This document shows positions 1-8,522 of a DNA stretch of 64,000 nucleotides, piece by piece (within the stretch, counting starts at the first letter, position 1; each line of letters begins with the position of its first letter). The stretch lies in contig CAZICZ010000004.1 in the NCBI GenBank assembly GCA_964538025.1, positions 62,001-126,000 on the forward strand, read 5' to 3'. Position numbers and translations under genes: made by a program. The notes below the pieces were generated by a model. The model was not told the origin of the DNA. It ran no database searches and was given only the letters and a program-made list of their open reading frames with translations. This DNA comes from UBA5078 sp964538025 (GTDB lineage Bacteria > Pseudomonadota > Gammaproteobacteria > Pseudomonadales > Pseudohongiellaceae).

Positions 1-10
1 GCCCGATCTT

Positions 11-2170
11 TCAGGCGTCGTTGCTTTTCCAGCGGAAATCCACATGCCGCGACAGGGCTTTGTTGATCAGGCGCACGACCTGATCAGGCGGCGTGTCCCT
101 GCCCAGCATCTGGGACGTGGCACCATGGTCCCGCAAGTGCTGACGCCGCTCCGGCGAGTCATCGTGCAGCAGCAGTAGCGCGGGCAGGCGGGACCAGGCC
201 ATGGCGGTGCGGTAGTCCGCCACGTAGTGCAGTACCTCGTCTTCGGTGTCCCGATGCGGCACGTCCACTACCACCAGTTCAATCTGGTTGTTCTGTTCCA
301 GCATGTGTTTGGCGGCGTCCGGCGAGTCGGCATGCATCACGGTGTACCAGGCCTCCCGCAACGCCGCTTCAAAGGACTCTCCAAAGGCGCTGTTCTCTCC
401 CACCAACAGGATCGCGGAGCGTGCCAGCTCGTCCCGGGTGTTCTGGATATCGGCCAGCTCGGGCACTTTGGCGTTGTATTCCGCCGCCAGGTCCCACCAG
501 AACTGGCGTCCGATGACCCGCGCGGCTTCCGCAGCGGTGGATTCGCCGGAAATAATGCGTCGTGACGCCCCGCCCGCGAGTGAGCGGATATTGCCGTGCG
601 CGAGCGACTTGAGCACGACCGGGTCCTTTTCCCCCTTGGCAATGGCCTGCGCGAGCGCCGTGGTGATTTCAATCATCTCGGTGATGACCACGCGACCGCT
701 GTAACCGGTGAATCCACACTTCTCGCAGCCCACTGCGCGGTAGGGAGGATGCACGGCCGTCACGCTGGCAAAGGCGGATTCATCTGAGTTCAGCGTTGCG
801 CCGGGCGCCTGTCGGCAATGCGTGCAGAGTTTGCGCAGCAGGCGCTGGGACACAATGCCGGTCAGCGCCTGGGACAGAATGGCCGGCAATATCTCCAGAT
901 CGAGCAAGCGCGGAATGGCACCGATGGCATCGTTTGTGTGGAGGGTGGAGAACACGAGATGGCCCGTCATCGCGGACTGCATGGCGATCTGTGCCGTCTC
1001 ACCGTCGCGGATTTCACCAATCAGAATGACATCCGGGTCCTGTCGCAGAATCGCCCGCAAGGCCTTGGCGAAGGTCAGGCCGGCGTCCACATTGACCGCC
1101 GTCTGGGACAGGCCCTGCATGCGGTACTCCACGGGGTCCTCCACCGTGGTGATGCTCACGGATTCGTGGTTGAGTTCGGCCAGAATGGAGTACAGCGTGG
1201 TGGTCTTGCCCGAGCCGGTGGGGCCGCACAGCAGCACCACGCCCGCCGGCGCCGAGGCCATGCGGCGCAGGGTCTGGATCTCGAGCAACGACAGGCCGGT
1301 GGTCGCCAGGCTGTAGTTCTTGGCGGAGGTCAGGAAACGCACCACCAGCTTCTCATTGCCCCCGGCGACCGGAAGGCTTGAAATCCGCAGGTCATATTCC
1401 TGGTCATGAAACACAGCAGAGGCACTGCCATCCTGGGGGATCATCTGGTTGGTGGAGTCCATGCCAGCGCGCGCCTTGATATGGCGGACCAGGGATTCGC
1501 CCACCTGCTCGGGCAGAATCAGGATGCGGCGCAGCATGCCATCCACGCGCAGGCGCACGGCGTAGCCCCCTACAAAGGGTTGGATGTGCATGTCGGAGGC
1601 CTTTACAGAGACGGCCTTCTCCATCAGCTGACGGCTAAGACGGGGAATCTCCTTCTCTTCCAGTGCCACCTGCTGCTGCAGTTTCTGTGTCTGCAGGGGG
1701 TTCGCTGCCAGGGTGGAATAGGCGCGGGCAATCGCAATCTCAAGCTGGTCGGCCGGGCAGATGTCGAGCCGCACGTGCGCGCCGTAGACGAAGCGCAGAA
1801 GCTGCTCCGTGCCGGGATCAAAGGGGTTCGCTGTTGCGACTACCACCTGGTGATCTTCCACGTACAGCGGCAAAGCGGACATCCGGTTGGCAAAGCCGTT
1901 GGGCAGGGCGGTGAGCAGGGAGGATTCCGGTTTGTCCAGATCAGTGGCGACGCGAATCTGTTTATCCTGGGCGATAAGGGTGGCTAGGGCCCACGGGTCC
2001 ATCTTCAGCGTCGTCGTCGCCAGCAGCCAGGCACTCTTGAGGCTCAGCTCGGGGTCGGGCGCGGGAAGTGACGCAAAACGCTCGTCGAGGCGGGACAGTT
2101 CCTTGATGAACTGATATCCGGATGAAAACATCGGTTTCGATTTTTCGGCGTTCATGGGAGGGTTTGACAT
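11..2170 (-). CDS. GspE/PilB-family secretion ATPase with C-terminal pseudo-receiver domain
   Basis: 719 aa. The N-terminal part (about 1-160) resembles the MshEN/T2SSE N-domain. The ATPase core carries an ASDMHI box near residue 201, Walker A GPTGSGKT at 316-323, the Asp/Walker B region with ILIGEIRDGETA, and a four-cysteine zinc site (CTHC...CEKC). This is the hexameric motor family that drives pilus assembly or type II secretion from the cytoplasmic face. The last 120 residues or so look like a response-regulator receiver: VVVD could supply the phosphoacceptor Asp, but the first acidic pair is GE and the conserved Lys is missing, so it is probably degenerate. It is divergent from a prepilin-like gene, which suggests a small type IV pilus-like system. 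No PilC or PilD gene is nearby, so the exact machine cannot be named. Confidence 0.85.
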   Translation of the reverse strand: MSNPPMNAEKSKPMFSSGYQFIKELSRLDERFASLPAPDPELSLKSAWLLATTTLKMDPWALATLIAQDKQIRVATDLDKPESSLLTALPNGFANRMSALPLYVEDHQVVVATANPFDPGTEQLLRFVYGAHVRLDICPADQLEIAIARAYSTLAANPLQTQKLQQQVALEEKEIPRLSRQLMEKAVSVKASDMHIQPFVGGYAVRLRVDGMLRRILILPEQVGESLVRHIKARAGMDSTNQMIPQDGSASAVFHDQEYDLRISSLPVAGGNEKLVVRFLTSAKNYSLATTGLSLLEIQTLRRMASAPAGVVLLCGPTGSGKTTTLYSILAELNHESVSITTVEDPVEYRMQGLSQTAVNVDAGLTFAKALRAILRQDPDVILIGEIRDGETAQIAMQSAMTGHLVFSTLHTNDAIGAIPRLLDLEILPAILSQALTGIVSQRLLRKLCTHCRQAPGATLNSDESAFASVTAVHPPYRAVGCEKCGFTGYSGRVVITEMIEITTALAQAIAKGEKDPVVLKSLAHGNIRSLAGGASRRIISGESTAAEAARVIGRQFWWDLAAEYNAKVPELADIQNTRDELARSAILLVGENSAFGESFEAALREAWYTVMHADSPDAAKHMLEQNNQIELVVVDVPHRDTEDEVLHYVADYRTAMAWSRLPALLLLHDDSPERRQHLRDHGATSQMLGRDTPPDQVVRLINKALSRHVDFRWKSNDA

Positions 2171-2294
2171 GGCGTTGAGGGCGGCACCGTGGTGTTTAGG
2201 AGGCTATTTTTATGGGGGCCTACAAGGGTATTATGCCGAGCAATGGTGCCGCAAAAACCTTGCTGAATTGTCACAGGAGCTTACGGGAATTCCG

Positions 2295-2804
2295 ATGCTG
2301 AATCTACAAAGAACCAGAGGCTTCACCCTCGTCGAATTAATGGTCGTGGTGGCCATTATCGGTCTGTTGGCCAACCTCGCCTTGCCCCATTACCGGGATG
2401 CGGTGGACAAGGCGCGACTGTCGGAAGTCGTCATGGCGATCGATGCCATGCGCACGACGACGCAGGAGCGCTTTCAGGAGGGAAATCGGGAAATGTTCCC
2501 AGTCCCCGACGCTCGCAGCCATACCAGTATGGTGTCGCTGACAAGCAATCCCGCATTAGCTGCTCGCCTGGGAGCCGGTCCTGGGCTCCAACTCCCCGGA
2601 GTATATTTGTATCTGGTGGCCACGAATGATGCCGTCGGGTCGCTACCTGCCGGTGTCTCTCGGTCGTATCTGCAGATGATCGGCAGCGGCGTTGAAGGTC
2701 GACGCTCACTGCGCCTGCTCTCGGAAGTGTTGCCCCCCAGCCTTTGGGGATTCAAAGTCAATGGCGTCATGCTATTCGTGGAGTTGGTGGAAAACCATGG
2801 ATAA
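2295..2804 (+). CDS. prepilin-like protein (type IV pilin/pseudopilin N-terminus)
   Basis: 169 aa if started at the ATG 15 nt after AGGAG (2275-2279). An in-frame upstream ATG exists, but it would put 47 residues before the leader. The start gives a short leader MLNLQRTRG followed by FTLVELMVVVAIIGLLANLAL, which is the prepilin peptidase site (G|F, Glu at +5) and the hydrophobic assembly helix. The rest is a soluble globular domain without recognisable family features; no closing Cys pair is obvious. Its last 8 nt overlap the next gene, so the two are probably co-translated. With the adjacent ATPase it suggests a pilus or pseudopilus function. Major versus minor pilin cannot be decided from the sequence. 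Confidence 0.8.
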   Translation: MLNLQRTRGFTLVELMVVVAIIGLLANLALPHYRDAVDKARLSEVVMAIDAMRTTTQERFQEGNREMFPVPDARSHTSMVSLTSNPALAARLGAGPGLQLPGVYLYLVATNDAVGSLPAGVSRSYLQMIGSGVEGRRSLRLLSEVLPPSLWGFKVNGVMLFVELVENHG

Positions 2805-3228
2805 GAATTTGCAGGAATCAGTAGACAAGGCGGCGGTCTCGCTGCGTGCGGCCCACGCGTCAGTTGCAGAGCAGCCCCCGTCCAGATCAATTCCGCGGCA
2901 TGTGCTTGTTATGTGCCTCATTCTGATCTTACTTGTGGTCCTGACAGTCCTGGAGTCCGCTCGGCACCGCCGTGTCGAACAGGCTGAGCTGCACCAAATG
3001 ACCATCGACGCGTTGCGCGTGGCCGACGCCCAGGTACAAACCTATTACGCGGCCGGCAGCACCCTTCCGGACGCCCTCACAGAGGACCTTCAGCAGGTGG
3101 TTAGCTACCGGGTGATCGACAGTCGCCGGTACGAGCTATTGGTTCCCGCAGGCGTGATGAACGCCCCCCTGTCGCGGGTTGCGGGACAGCCACTGACCTC
3201 GGGCGAACTTTCCCGCCTCCTGCCCTGA
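2797..3228 (+). CDS. small single-pass membrane protein, pilin-linked
   Basis: 143 aa, starting at the ATG that overlaps the pilin stop by 8 nt. A polar N-terminus of about 45 residues is followed by one strong membrane segment (HVLVMCLILILLVVLTVL) and a periplasmic C-terminal domain of about 75 residues. I do not recognise a family. The position, overlap and topology (short cytoplasmic tail, one helix, soluble domain) recall pilus-assembly accessory proteins. That role is inferred only from the neighbours. Confidence 0.6.
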   Translation: MDKNLQESVDKAAVSLRAAHASVAEQPPSRSIPRHVLVMCLILILLVVLTVLESARHRRVEQAELHQMTIDALRVADAQVQTYYAAGSTLPDALTEDLQQVVSYRVIDSRRYELLVPAGVMNAPLSRVAGQPLTSGELSRLLP

Positions 3229-3280
3229 ATGTGACTCCCCCGGTCGTCCCGCCGGCCGGCCACGAAGGAAGACAATCCAC

Positions 3281-5035
3281 ATGAAAGACGGACAGTCAAC
3301 ATCGCTCCGCGTCCTCCCCCGTGAGTCCCGACGGCGTTTCCTGAAGGGGCTCGTCACTGGCGGACTCGCCGCCCCGGCGCTGCTTCCCCTTGCGTATGGA
3401 CAACCGAGTGCTGCCCCGTTCTCGGCGAATCGGGCCGAGGACCTTCGCGGCACGCACTTCACCTTGGTGATCGAGGAGCTGCCGGTGAATTTTACCGGCA
3501 CACCGCGCATGGCCACCGCGATCAACGGCTCCATTCCTGCCCCAACGCTGCGCTGGCGCGAGGGCGATGAGGTCGTGATTACGGTGATCAACCGCCTGTC
3601 GGTGGAGACGTCCCTGCACTGGCACGGCATCATCCTGCCCTGGGAAATGGACGGTGTGCCTGGTATCAGCTATGCGGGAATTCCGGCGGGGGAGCAATTC
3701 GAATTTCGCTTTACCGTGCAGCAAAGCGGGACCTACTGGTATCACTCCCATTCCGCGTTTCAGGAGATGAGCGGTCTCTACGGGGCCATCGTCGTCGAAC
3801 CGCGTGAGGGCGAGCACATCACGGCGGATCGGGACCATGTGGTCCTGCTCTCCGAATGGACGGATGAAGACCTCATGGGCGTGTTTCGCAAGCTCAAGTC
3901 CCTGGGGCATTACTACAATTTCAATCAACCGACGCTGCCTGCCCTGTGGCGGGACATCCGCACGCTGGGTCTGAAGGAGGCCTTCGCGCGGCGCGACATG
4001 TTCAATCAGATGCGCATGAAGCCGACGGATCTGGGTGATCTGTCCGCGGCCACCCTGCATTACCTGTGCAATGGGTCCCCTGCATCACTGAACGAGACGC
4101 GGCTGTTTTCCAAGGGGGAGCGTGTGCGCCTGCGGCTGATCAACGGGGCAGGCAATACGTTCTTTGATATCCGCATTCCGGGCCTGCCGATGACGGCGGT
4201 AAACAGCGATGGCATTGATATTGTGCCGGTCACCTTCGACGAATGTCGCCTCAGTCCGGGCGAAACCCTTGATGTGATTGTGACCCCGACAGAAGACGCC
4301 TACACCCTGTTTGCGGAAACCGTGGAGCGGACCGGCTATGCCCTGATGACGCTCGCGGTGCAGCCCGGATTGACCGCGCCTCTTCCCGCCAGACGCCCGA
4401 TCCAGTGGTTGTCGATGGAAGACATGATGGGAGCAGGGGATCACAGCGCGCACAACGGGTCTGCGACGGAATCCTCGGCGCATGATCACGGTGCCCCGGC
4501 CTCGGCCCCGGCGGTGATTGCCCGACATGCTACAACGGAATTTGGTCCGAGCACGGACATGCGGGTCGATTTTCCGCGCACGAACCTCGACGACCCCGGT
4601 GTGGGATTGCGCGAGGCGCCACACCGCGTGCTGACGCTGGCCGATTTTCGGGCACTGTCCGGCCCCTACGACACGCGCCCTCCTGCGCGGGAGATCGAAC
4701 TGCATCTGACGGGCAACATGGAGCGCTACACCTGGTCCATCGACGGGGTCGAATACGGGAAATCAACGCCGATCCGCTTCCGCCTTGGCGAGCGTCTGCG
4801 GGTGCATCTGCACAACGACACCATGATGACCCATCCCATGCACCTGCACGGCATGTGGTCCGATCTGGAGGATGCCAATGGCAACTTCCTCACGCGTCGG
4901 CACACGCTCCCCGTGCAGCCGGGGCAACGGGTCAGTTTCAGCGTCACCGCCGATGCCCCGGGGCGTTGGGCCTGGCACTGCCACCTGCTGCTGCACATGG
5001 ACGCCGGCATGTTTCGAGAGGTCATCGTCGTATGA
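3281..5035 (+). CDS. copA: CopA-family periplasmic multicopper oxidase
   Basis: 584 aa. A Tat signal (SRRRFLKG, residues 16-23) precedes an Ala-rich hydrophobic stretch, so export of a folded, copper-loaded enzyme is expected. All four cupredoxin copper-ligand motifs are present: HWHG, HSHS, HPMHLHG and HCHLLLHMDAGM, giving the type 1 and trinuclear type 2/3 sites. A His/Met-rich insert around residue 385-410 (GDHSAHN...AHDHG) is typical of copper-resistance oxidases of the PcoA/CopA type, which oxidise Cu(I) in the periplasm. The last codon overlaps the copB start (ATGA at 5032-5035), indicating translational coupling. No CopRS or CueR regulator is seen nearby. Confidence 0.93.
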   Translation: MKDGQSTSLRVLPRESRRRFLKGLVTGGLAAPALLPLAYGQPSAAPFSANRAEDLRGTHFTLVIEELPVNFTGTPRMATAINGSIPAPTLRWREGDEVVITVINRLSVETSLHWHGIILPWEMDGVPGISYAGIPAGEQFEFRFTVQQSGTYWYHSHSAFQEMSGLYGAIVVEPREGEHITADRDHVVLLSEWTDEDLMGVFRKLKSLGHYYNFNQPTLPALWRDIRTLGLKEAFARRDMFNQMRMKPTDLGDLSAATLHYLCNGSPASLNETRLFSKGERVRLRLINGAGNTFFDIRIPGLPMTAVNSDGIDIVPVTFDECRLSPGETLDVIVTPTEDAYTLFAETVERTGYALMTLAVQPGLTAPLPARRPIQWLSMEDMMGAGDHSAHNGSATESSAHDHGAPASAPAVIARHATTEFGPSTDMRVDFPRTNLDDPGVGLREAPHRVLTLADFRALSGPYDTRPPAREIELHLTGNMERYTWSIDGVEYGKSTPIRFRLGERLRVHLHNDTMMTHPMHLHGMWSDLEDANGNFLTRRHTLPVQPGQRVSFSVTADAPGRWAWHCHLLLHMDAGMFREVIVV

Positions 5036-6051
5036 GACGCGTATGCCTGAGTGTGCTGGGACTGATCCTGCTGAAGACGCCCGACGCGCTCGCTCAGGAT
5101 GCGGCGGCCCATGTGCATCCCGCGCCGGCACCGGCCGCTGCACCTGCCCATGTGCATCCCGCGCCGGCACCGGCCGCTGAGCCAGCCCATGTGCATCCCG
5201 CGCCGGCCCCAGTCGCTGATCAGGCCCACGTGCATCCCGCGCCGGTCCCAGTCGCTGACCAGGCCCACGTGCATGTCGAGCCAGCCCTGGCCACCGCGCA
5301 TGATCATGGCACTGCCACACCCGCTGTGTCAGGGCAACGGGACCCGGACGCCTACTCCGATGGCTATACCCTGCACGAAGGTCCCTATGTGCTTTCCCAT
5401 GTGCCGCGCATGGAAATGTCCGATCAAAAGTCCTTTAGTGGCGTGCGGCTGGATCGACTGGAGGCGGCAGGCGGTGCGGACGCAGGCCATCAGGCGCTGG
5501 AAGGGCAGCTGTGGACGGGCACCAGTTACCGGCGCGTTCTCCTGCGGGCGGAAGCGGTAAGGGAAGACGCGGCATGGGAAGAGGGGGAGCTGGATCTGGT
5601 GCTCTCCCGCGCAGTTCACCCCTTCTGGGACGTGCAGGCCGGCGCCGGGATATCACGGCATCATGATGCCGATCGCGGGCGCGTCGTGATTGGCCTGAGT
5701 GGATTGGCGCCATACTGGTTCGAGGTGGACGCTCAACTGGCACTGGACGAAAACGGTCAGCTGGGAGCCACTCTGGAGGCCGAGCTGGAACTGCTGATCA
5801 CCCAGCGGCTCATCCTGCAGCCGCGCCTGGATGTCAGTGCCTTCAGCAAGGACGATCGTGAAGCGCTGCTGGGCCGGGGGCTGTCCAGCGTCACGGCGGG
5901 GCTGCGCCTGCGCTATGAAATCAGCCGTCAATTCGCGCCTTACCTGGGTGTGGAGCGGGGCACCCGCCTCGGCGATTCCGCCGCGTTGCTCCCCCCGGGG
6001 CAGGACCGCCACGAGACGCGCTGGTTCGCTGGCCTGCGCCTGTGGTTCTAG
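5032..6051 (+). CDS. copB: CopB-family outer-membrane copper resistance protein with His repeat
   Basis: 339 aa, starting at the ATG overlapping the copA stop. A signal peptide ends at ALAQ. Residues 26-82 or so are an AHVHPAPAP-type repeat (four 13-residue copies plus a partial), followed by AHDHG. The body, about residues 110-339, begins with the family-typical DGYTLHEGPY region and ends in an aromatic residue (RLWF), as outer-membrane barrels do. PcoB/CopB partners CopA in copper sequestration or efflux across the outer membrane. Most homologues have Met-rich rather than His-Pro-Ala N-termini, so the repeat is unusual. Confidence 0.9.
   Translation: MRRVCLSVLGLILLKTPDALAQDAAAHVHPAPAPAAAPAHVHPAPAPAAEPAHVHPAPAPVADQAHVHPAPVPVADQAHVHVEPALATAHDHGTATPAVSGQRDPDAYSDGYTLHEGPYVLSHVPRMEMSDQKSFSGVRLDRLEAAGGADAGHQALEGQLWTGTSYRRVLLRAEAVREDAAWEEGELDLVLSRAVHPFWDVQAGAGISRHHDADRGRVVIGLSGLAPYWFEVDAQLALDENGQLGATLEAELELLITQRLILQPRLDVSAFSKDDREALLGRGLSSVTAGLRLRYEISRQFAPYLGVERGTRLGDSAALLPPGQDRHETRWFAGLRLWF
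5107..5277 (+). repeat. 39-bp in-frame tandem repeat in copB
   Basis: Four 39-bp units (5107-5145, 5146-5184, 5185-5223, 5224-5262) and a shortened fifth encode AHVHPAPAPxxxx. Units 1 and 2 are almost identical; units 3 and 4 carry substitutions, mostly in the last four codons, so the array looks like a gradual duplication. Each unit contributes two His in an HxH arrangement separated by Pro-Ala spacers. Gain or loss of a unit stays in frame. Confidence 0.9.
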
Positions 6052-6140
6052 TGGCGCCCCGAAACCAGGCCGGCTGGCAAACCACGCCATCTCTTGCTGC
6101 GTCTAATCCACAGAACGACGTCCCATCACGGAGGAACACC

Positions 6141-6857
6141 ATGCGCATTTCTGCCCTTTTAAGCCTTGCTGCCGTGCTGCTGTCCGGCAACGCACTGGCC
6201 CAGTCCATCAACCTGCTCCCCGAAGGGCAGACGCTAATCACCCTGTCCGTTACCGAACGCCTGAAGGTCGAACAGGACACCCTGGTGGCGTCCCTGCGCA
6301 TCGAGCGCGACAACCGCGACAGCCAGGCGCTGCAACGCGACATCAACGCCGCGATGGAAGAGGCGTTGGCACTGATGCAGAGTGCGCCCGAGATTGCGAC
6401 CTCCACGGGCTACTACGCGGTCTATCAATTCAGTAATGTGCCGCAGGGAGGGCGCCCCGACATGCTCTGGCGAGGGTCACAGACCATCACGCTCGAAGGC
6501 AAGGACGCGCCGCGTATCCTAGCGCTGGCCGGGGAACTGCAGGAAAGAGGTTTCTTGATGAACAGCCTGAACTACCAGCTCAGCATCGAAAAGGAAGACG
6601 AGGTGCGCGACAGCCTGATGGAGAGCGCCATTGCCCGCGCACGGGCCAACGCCGAGCGTGCGGGCCATGCTCTGGGCAAGGCAGACATCGAGATTGCGGT
6701 GCTCGACATTGACACCGCGCTGGGCTACTCCGGCGCGCCTGTGATGATGGCGCGCAGTCTTGCCATGGGCGATATGGCGGAGCGGGCATCCCCCGTTGCC
6801 GGCGCTGCTGAAACGGAAGTCTCTTTGACCGTGCGCGTGCAGGCGGTCGCCAAGTAA
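6141..6857 (+). CDS. SIMPL-domain (DUF541) periplasmic protein
   Basis: 238 aa, starting at the ATG 6 nt after GGAGG (6130-6134). A signal peptide ends at NALAQ. The rest fits the SIMPL/DUF541 family seen in periplasmic BP26/YggE proteins: an N-terminal strand (LSVTERLKVEQDTLVASLRIE), a helix of paired Ala/Glu residues, and the family-typical ARARANAERAGHALGKA segment before the last strands. YggE is associated with reduced oxidative stress, but no biochemical activity is certain. It follows copAB in the same direction and may share their transcript. Confidence 0.85.
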   Translation: MRISALLSLAAVLLSGNALAQSINLLPEGQTLITLSVTERLKVEQDTLVASLRIERDNRDSQALQRDINAAMEEALALMQSAPEIATSTGYYAVYQFSNVPQGGRPDMLWRGSQTITLEGKDAPRILALAGELQERGFLMNSLNYQLSIEKEDEVRDSLMESAIARARANAERAGHALGKADIEIAVLDIDTALGYSGAPVMMARSLAMGDMAERASPVAGAAETEVSLTVRVQAVAK

Positions 6858-6865
6858 GACGCGGC

Positions 6866-6918
6866 GGGTGCGACCCTATGTCGCATTGTGCGCACCCCTG
6901 TGCAGAGAGACCATAGGG
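6866..6918 (+). other. interleaved inverted repeats (possible pseudoknot) before a terminator
   Basis: GGGTGCG (6866-6872) can pair with CGCACCC (6891-6897), and CCCTATG (6874-6880) with CATAGGG (6912-6918). The two 7-bp stems interleave, so they could form an H-type pseudoknot or compete. The second stem runs into the 5' arm of the terminator at 6918. This is read directly from the sequence; function is unknown. Confidence 0.4.
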
Positions 6919-6943
6919 GCTCATCTTGGATTGAGCCTTTTTT
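6918..6943 (+). terminator. intrinsic terminator abutting the next gene's RBS
   Basis: GGCTCA (6918-6923), an 8-nt loop and TGAGCC (6932-6937) are followed directly by six T. It ends only 15 nt before the ATG at 6959, and CAGGAG (6947-6952) follows it, so transcripts of the next gene must pass through it unless a promoter overlaps it. Confidence 0.75.
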
Positions 6944-6958
6944 CTACAGGAGTGCCGC

Positions 6959-7714
6959 ATGAAATCCCCTCGTCTTTCAGTACACAGTCCCTCCATTGCC
7001 GCCGTGATCGCTCTGCTAAGCGCGAGCAGTGCGCTGGCACACACGACCTTTGAAACCTCGTCGATGGTGGAAGGCGTGCGTGTCCTGAACAACGTCCAGA
7101 TCGGCCACGCCTGCGGCGCCAGCAAACGCGTCGTCGCCACGTCTGTCGTATTTCCGGACGGTGTCGATTCCAGCATCGTGATTGGCGGGACGCCCTATTC
7201 GGGCGTGCTCAGCGATTTCGTCTCCAATTGGGGGCCCAATATCCAGCCGCTATACACCCGCGCCGCCTTCGATGAGGTCGACGAAAAGACCGACGCCAAG
7301 GGCAATGTTGTCGGTTTCTGGGCGGGCGGAGGGCCGGGCATGCCGAACCACATGGTGGCCTACGTGCCTTTCCGGGTGAACGCGACGAACATTGTGTCCA
7401 CCTCCTGTGCCACGAGCGTGCGTTTCCGCGCCAATATCGTGGACATCTGCGAGATCACCAAAGAAGCCGATCTGCATGCCGAAGGGCCGGACGGCGGCAA
7501 TGCCCATTTCTGGACACTGGACAATCTGGGCACGCCTTACGATGCGGCCAGCAATTCGGCGGCCTCGCTGACCATTACCCGCAACCTGACGAGCAATCCG
7601 CTGCCCTCCAGTTGCGGCACAGGCTTCGCGGTCGAGGTGCGTCCCTCCGCGGCACAGGTCATCCGGGATACGCCGATCAAATACAAAGGCAATCAGGTAT
7701 GGCCGATCCCGTAA
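6959..7714 (+). CDS. secreted DUF1775/YcnI-like protein
   Basis: 251 aa. The signal peptide ends at SSALA, exposing an N-terminal His (AHTTFE) of the kind that ligates copper in YcnI/DUF1775 proteins. The next segment, with an IGHACG motif and a VVFPDG strand, resembles the HGC...VP pattern of that family. Four further Cys could form disulfides. YcnI-type proteins bind Cu(II) outside the membrane and occur in copper clusters, which fits this position after copAB. The family call is from pattern resemblance and is moderate; a different cupredoxin-like fold is possible. An intrinsic terminator stands immediately before its RBS. Confidence 0.55.
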   Translation: MKSPRLSVHSPSIAAVIALLSASSALAHTTFETSSMVEGVRVLNNVQIGHACGASKRVVATSVVFPDGVDSSIVIGGTPYSGVLSDFVSNWGPNIQPLYTRAAFDEVDEKTDAKGNVVGFWAGGGPGMPNHMVAYVPFRVNATNIVSTSCATSVRFRANIVDICEITKEADLHAEGPDGGNAHFWTLDNLGTPYDAASNSAASLTITRNLTSNPLPSSCGTGFAVEVRPSAAQVIRDTPIKYKGNQVWPIP

Positions 7715-7736
7715 GCGGGGACCGCGTTTGATACAT

Positions 7737-7778
7737 GCCCACGGGCGCCGCGCGAGGAATCGGGCAGCGCCCGTGGGC
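7737..7778 (+). terminator. 12-bp perfect hairpin, probable terminator
   Basis: GCCCACGGGCGC (7737-7748) and GCGCCCGTGGGC (7767-7778) form a perfect stem with an 18-nt loop, 23 nt after the preceding stop. Only a short T run follows (TATTT), so termination may be weak. Confidence 0.55.
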
Positions 7779-7790
7779 TATTTCCGACGT

Positions 7791-7818
7791 TTGTTGTCGC
7801 CGTCACAGGCGGTATGAT
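7791..7818 (+). promoter_or_regulatory. sigma-70-type promoter for the DUF4266/DUF3570/apbE operon
   Basis: TTGTTG (7791-7796), a 16-nt spacer and TATGAT (7813-7818) lie just after the hairpin and 27 nt before the ATG at 7846. This marks the likely start of a separate four-gene transcript. Confidence 0.5.
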
Positions 7819-7845
7819 TTTCCCACTTCACAGGAGTGACAGGGC

Positions 7846-8304
7846 ATGAAGCATCTGGGGTTTACAACAAGGGCACGTGGCGCTGTGGCGCTGTTGGCCG
7901 TGATGGGGTCGATGCAGGCGCACGCTCACAGCGGCAGCGCCACCATGGACGAGGCAGGCAGCAAGGCGAGCTTTACTGCCATGGCGCGCATTACCTGTTT
8001 CGATGATGGCGCAGGCCCGGCGCAGTTTCTGGTGGCGCGGGTGCGGGACAATTCACCCGCCGTCGCGGGGCTGCTCGTGAATCTGCAGCTCATCAAGGGC
8101 ACCCGCGCGACAAGTGTGACGGATCCGGTTTCCGGCGATGCCGATTACAGCCCCTTTGCCACCCTGGGGGGTGGCAATGGCACCTACACCCTGCTGATCA
8201 CCAAAACCAAGGCCGGGGCACGCGCCTTCGATCTGGAGTGGCATTGTCTGACGGCGGGCAACGAGCATACCGGCACCGACGTCATCGTGGACCAGTTCGA
8301 ATGA
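7846..8304 (+). CDS. secreted protein of unknown function, copper/flavin cluster
   Basis: 152 aa, with CAGGAG (7831-7836) before the ATG. A signal peptide ends at QAHAH, leaving an exposed His-Ser-Gly-Ser start. Two Cys (ITCFDD and EWHCLT) could form one disulfide in a small beta-rich domain. I do not recognise a family. It is the first gene of a tight run: its stop overlaps the next start as ATGA (8301-8304). The neighbours (a DUF4266 lipoprotein, a DUF3570 barrel and ApbE) point to a periplasmic metal or redox job, by context only. Confidence 0.65.
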   Translation: MKHLGFTTRARGAVALLAVMGSMQAHAHSGSATMDEAGSKASFTAMARITCFDDGAGPAQFLVARVRDNSPAVAGLLVNLQLIKGTRATSVTDPVSGDADYSPFATLGGGNGTYTLLITKTKAGARAFDLEWHCLTAGNEHTGTDVIVDQFE

Positions 8305-8522
8305 TGCGCCGCTTGCGGATCATTGCCGGTGTGATGCTGGTACTGGGACTGGCCGCTTGCACGCCGGTTCAGCCGTGGGAGCGCGGCGTGCTTGCCAAGC
8401 CGCAGATGGGCCTGGACGCCAATCCCCTGCAAAGCCGCCTGCGCTCCCATGTGTACAGTGCCCGCGAAGCGGCCACGGACGTGACATTCTCGGGGGGAGG
8501 CGGAGGCTGTGGCTGCTATTAG
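8301..8522 (+). CDS. DUF4266 small lipoprotein
   Basis: 73 aa, overlapping the previous stop by 4 nt. A hydrophobic leader ends in a lipobox (LGLAAC), so the mature protein is a lipid-anchored peptide of about 55 residues. The family-typical pattern is complete: WERGVLA, a Met/Leu region, HVYSAREAA and the C-terminal glycine-rich GGGGGCGCY. DUF4266 proteins nearly always sit before a DUF3570 protein and ApbE, as here. The paired C-terminal Cys may bind metal or be oxidised; function is not established. Confidence 0.85.
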   Translation: MMRRLRIIAGVMLVLGLAACTPVQPWERGVLAKPQMGLDANPLQSRLRSHVYSAREAATDVTFSGGGGGCGCY

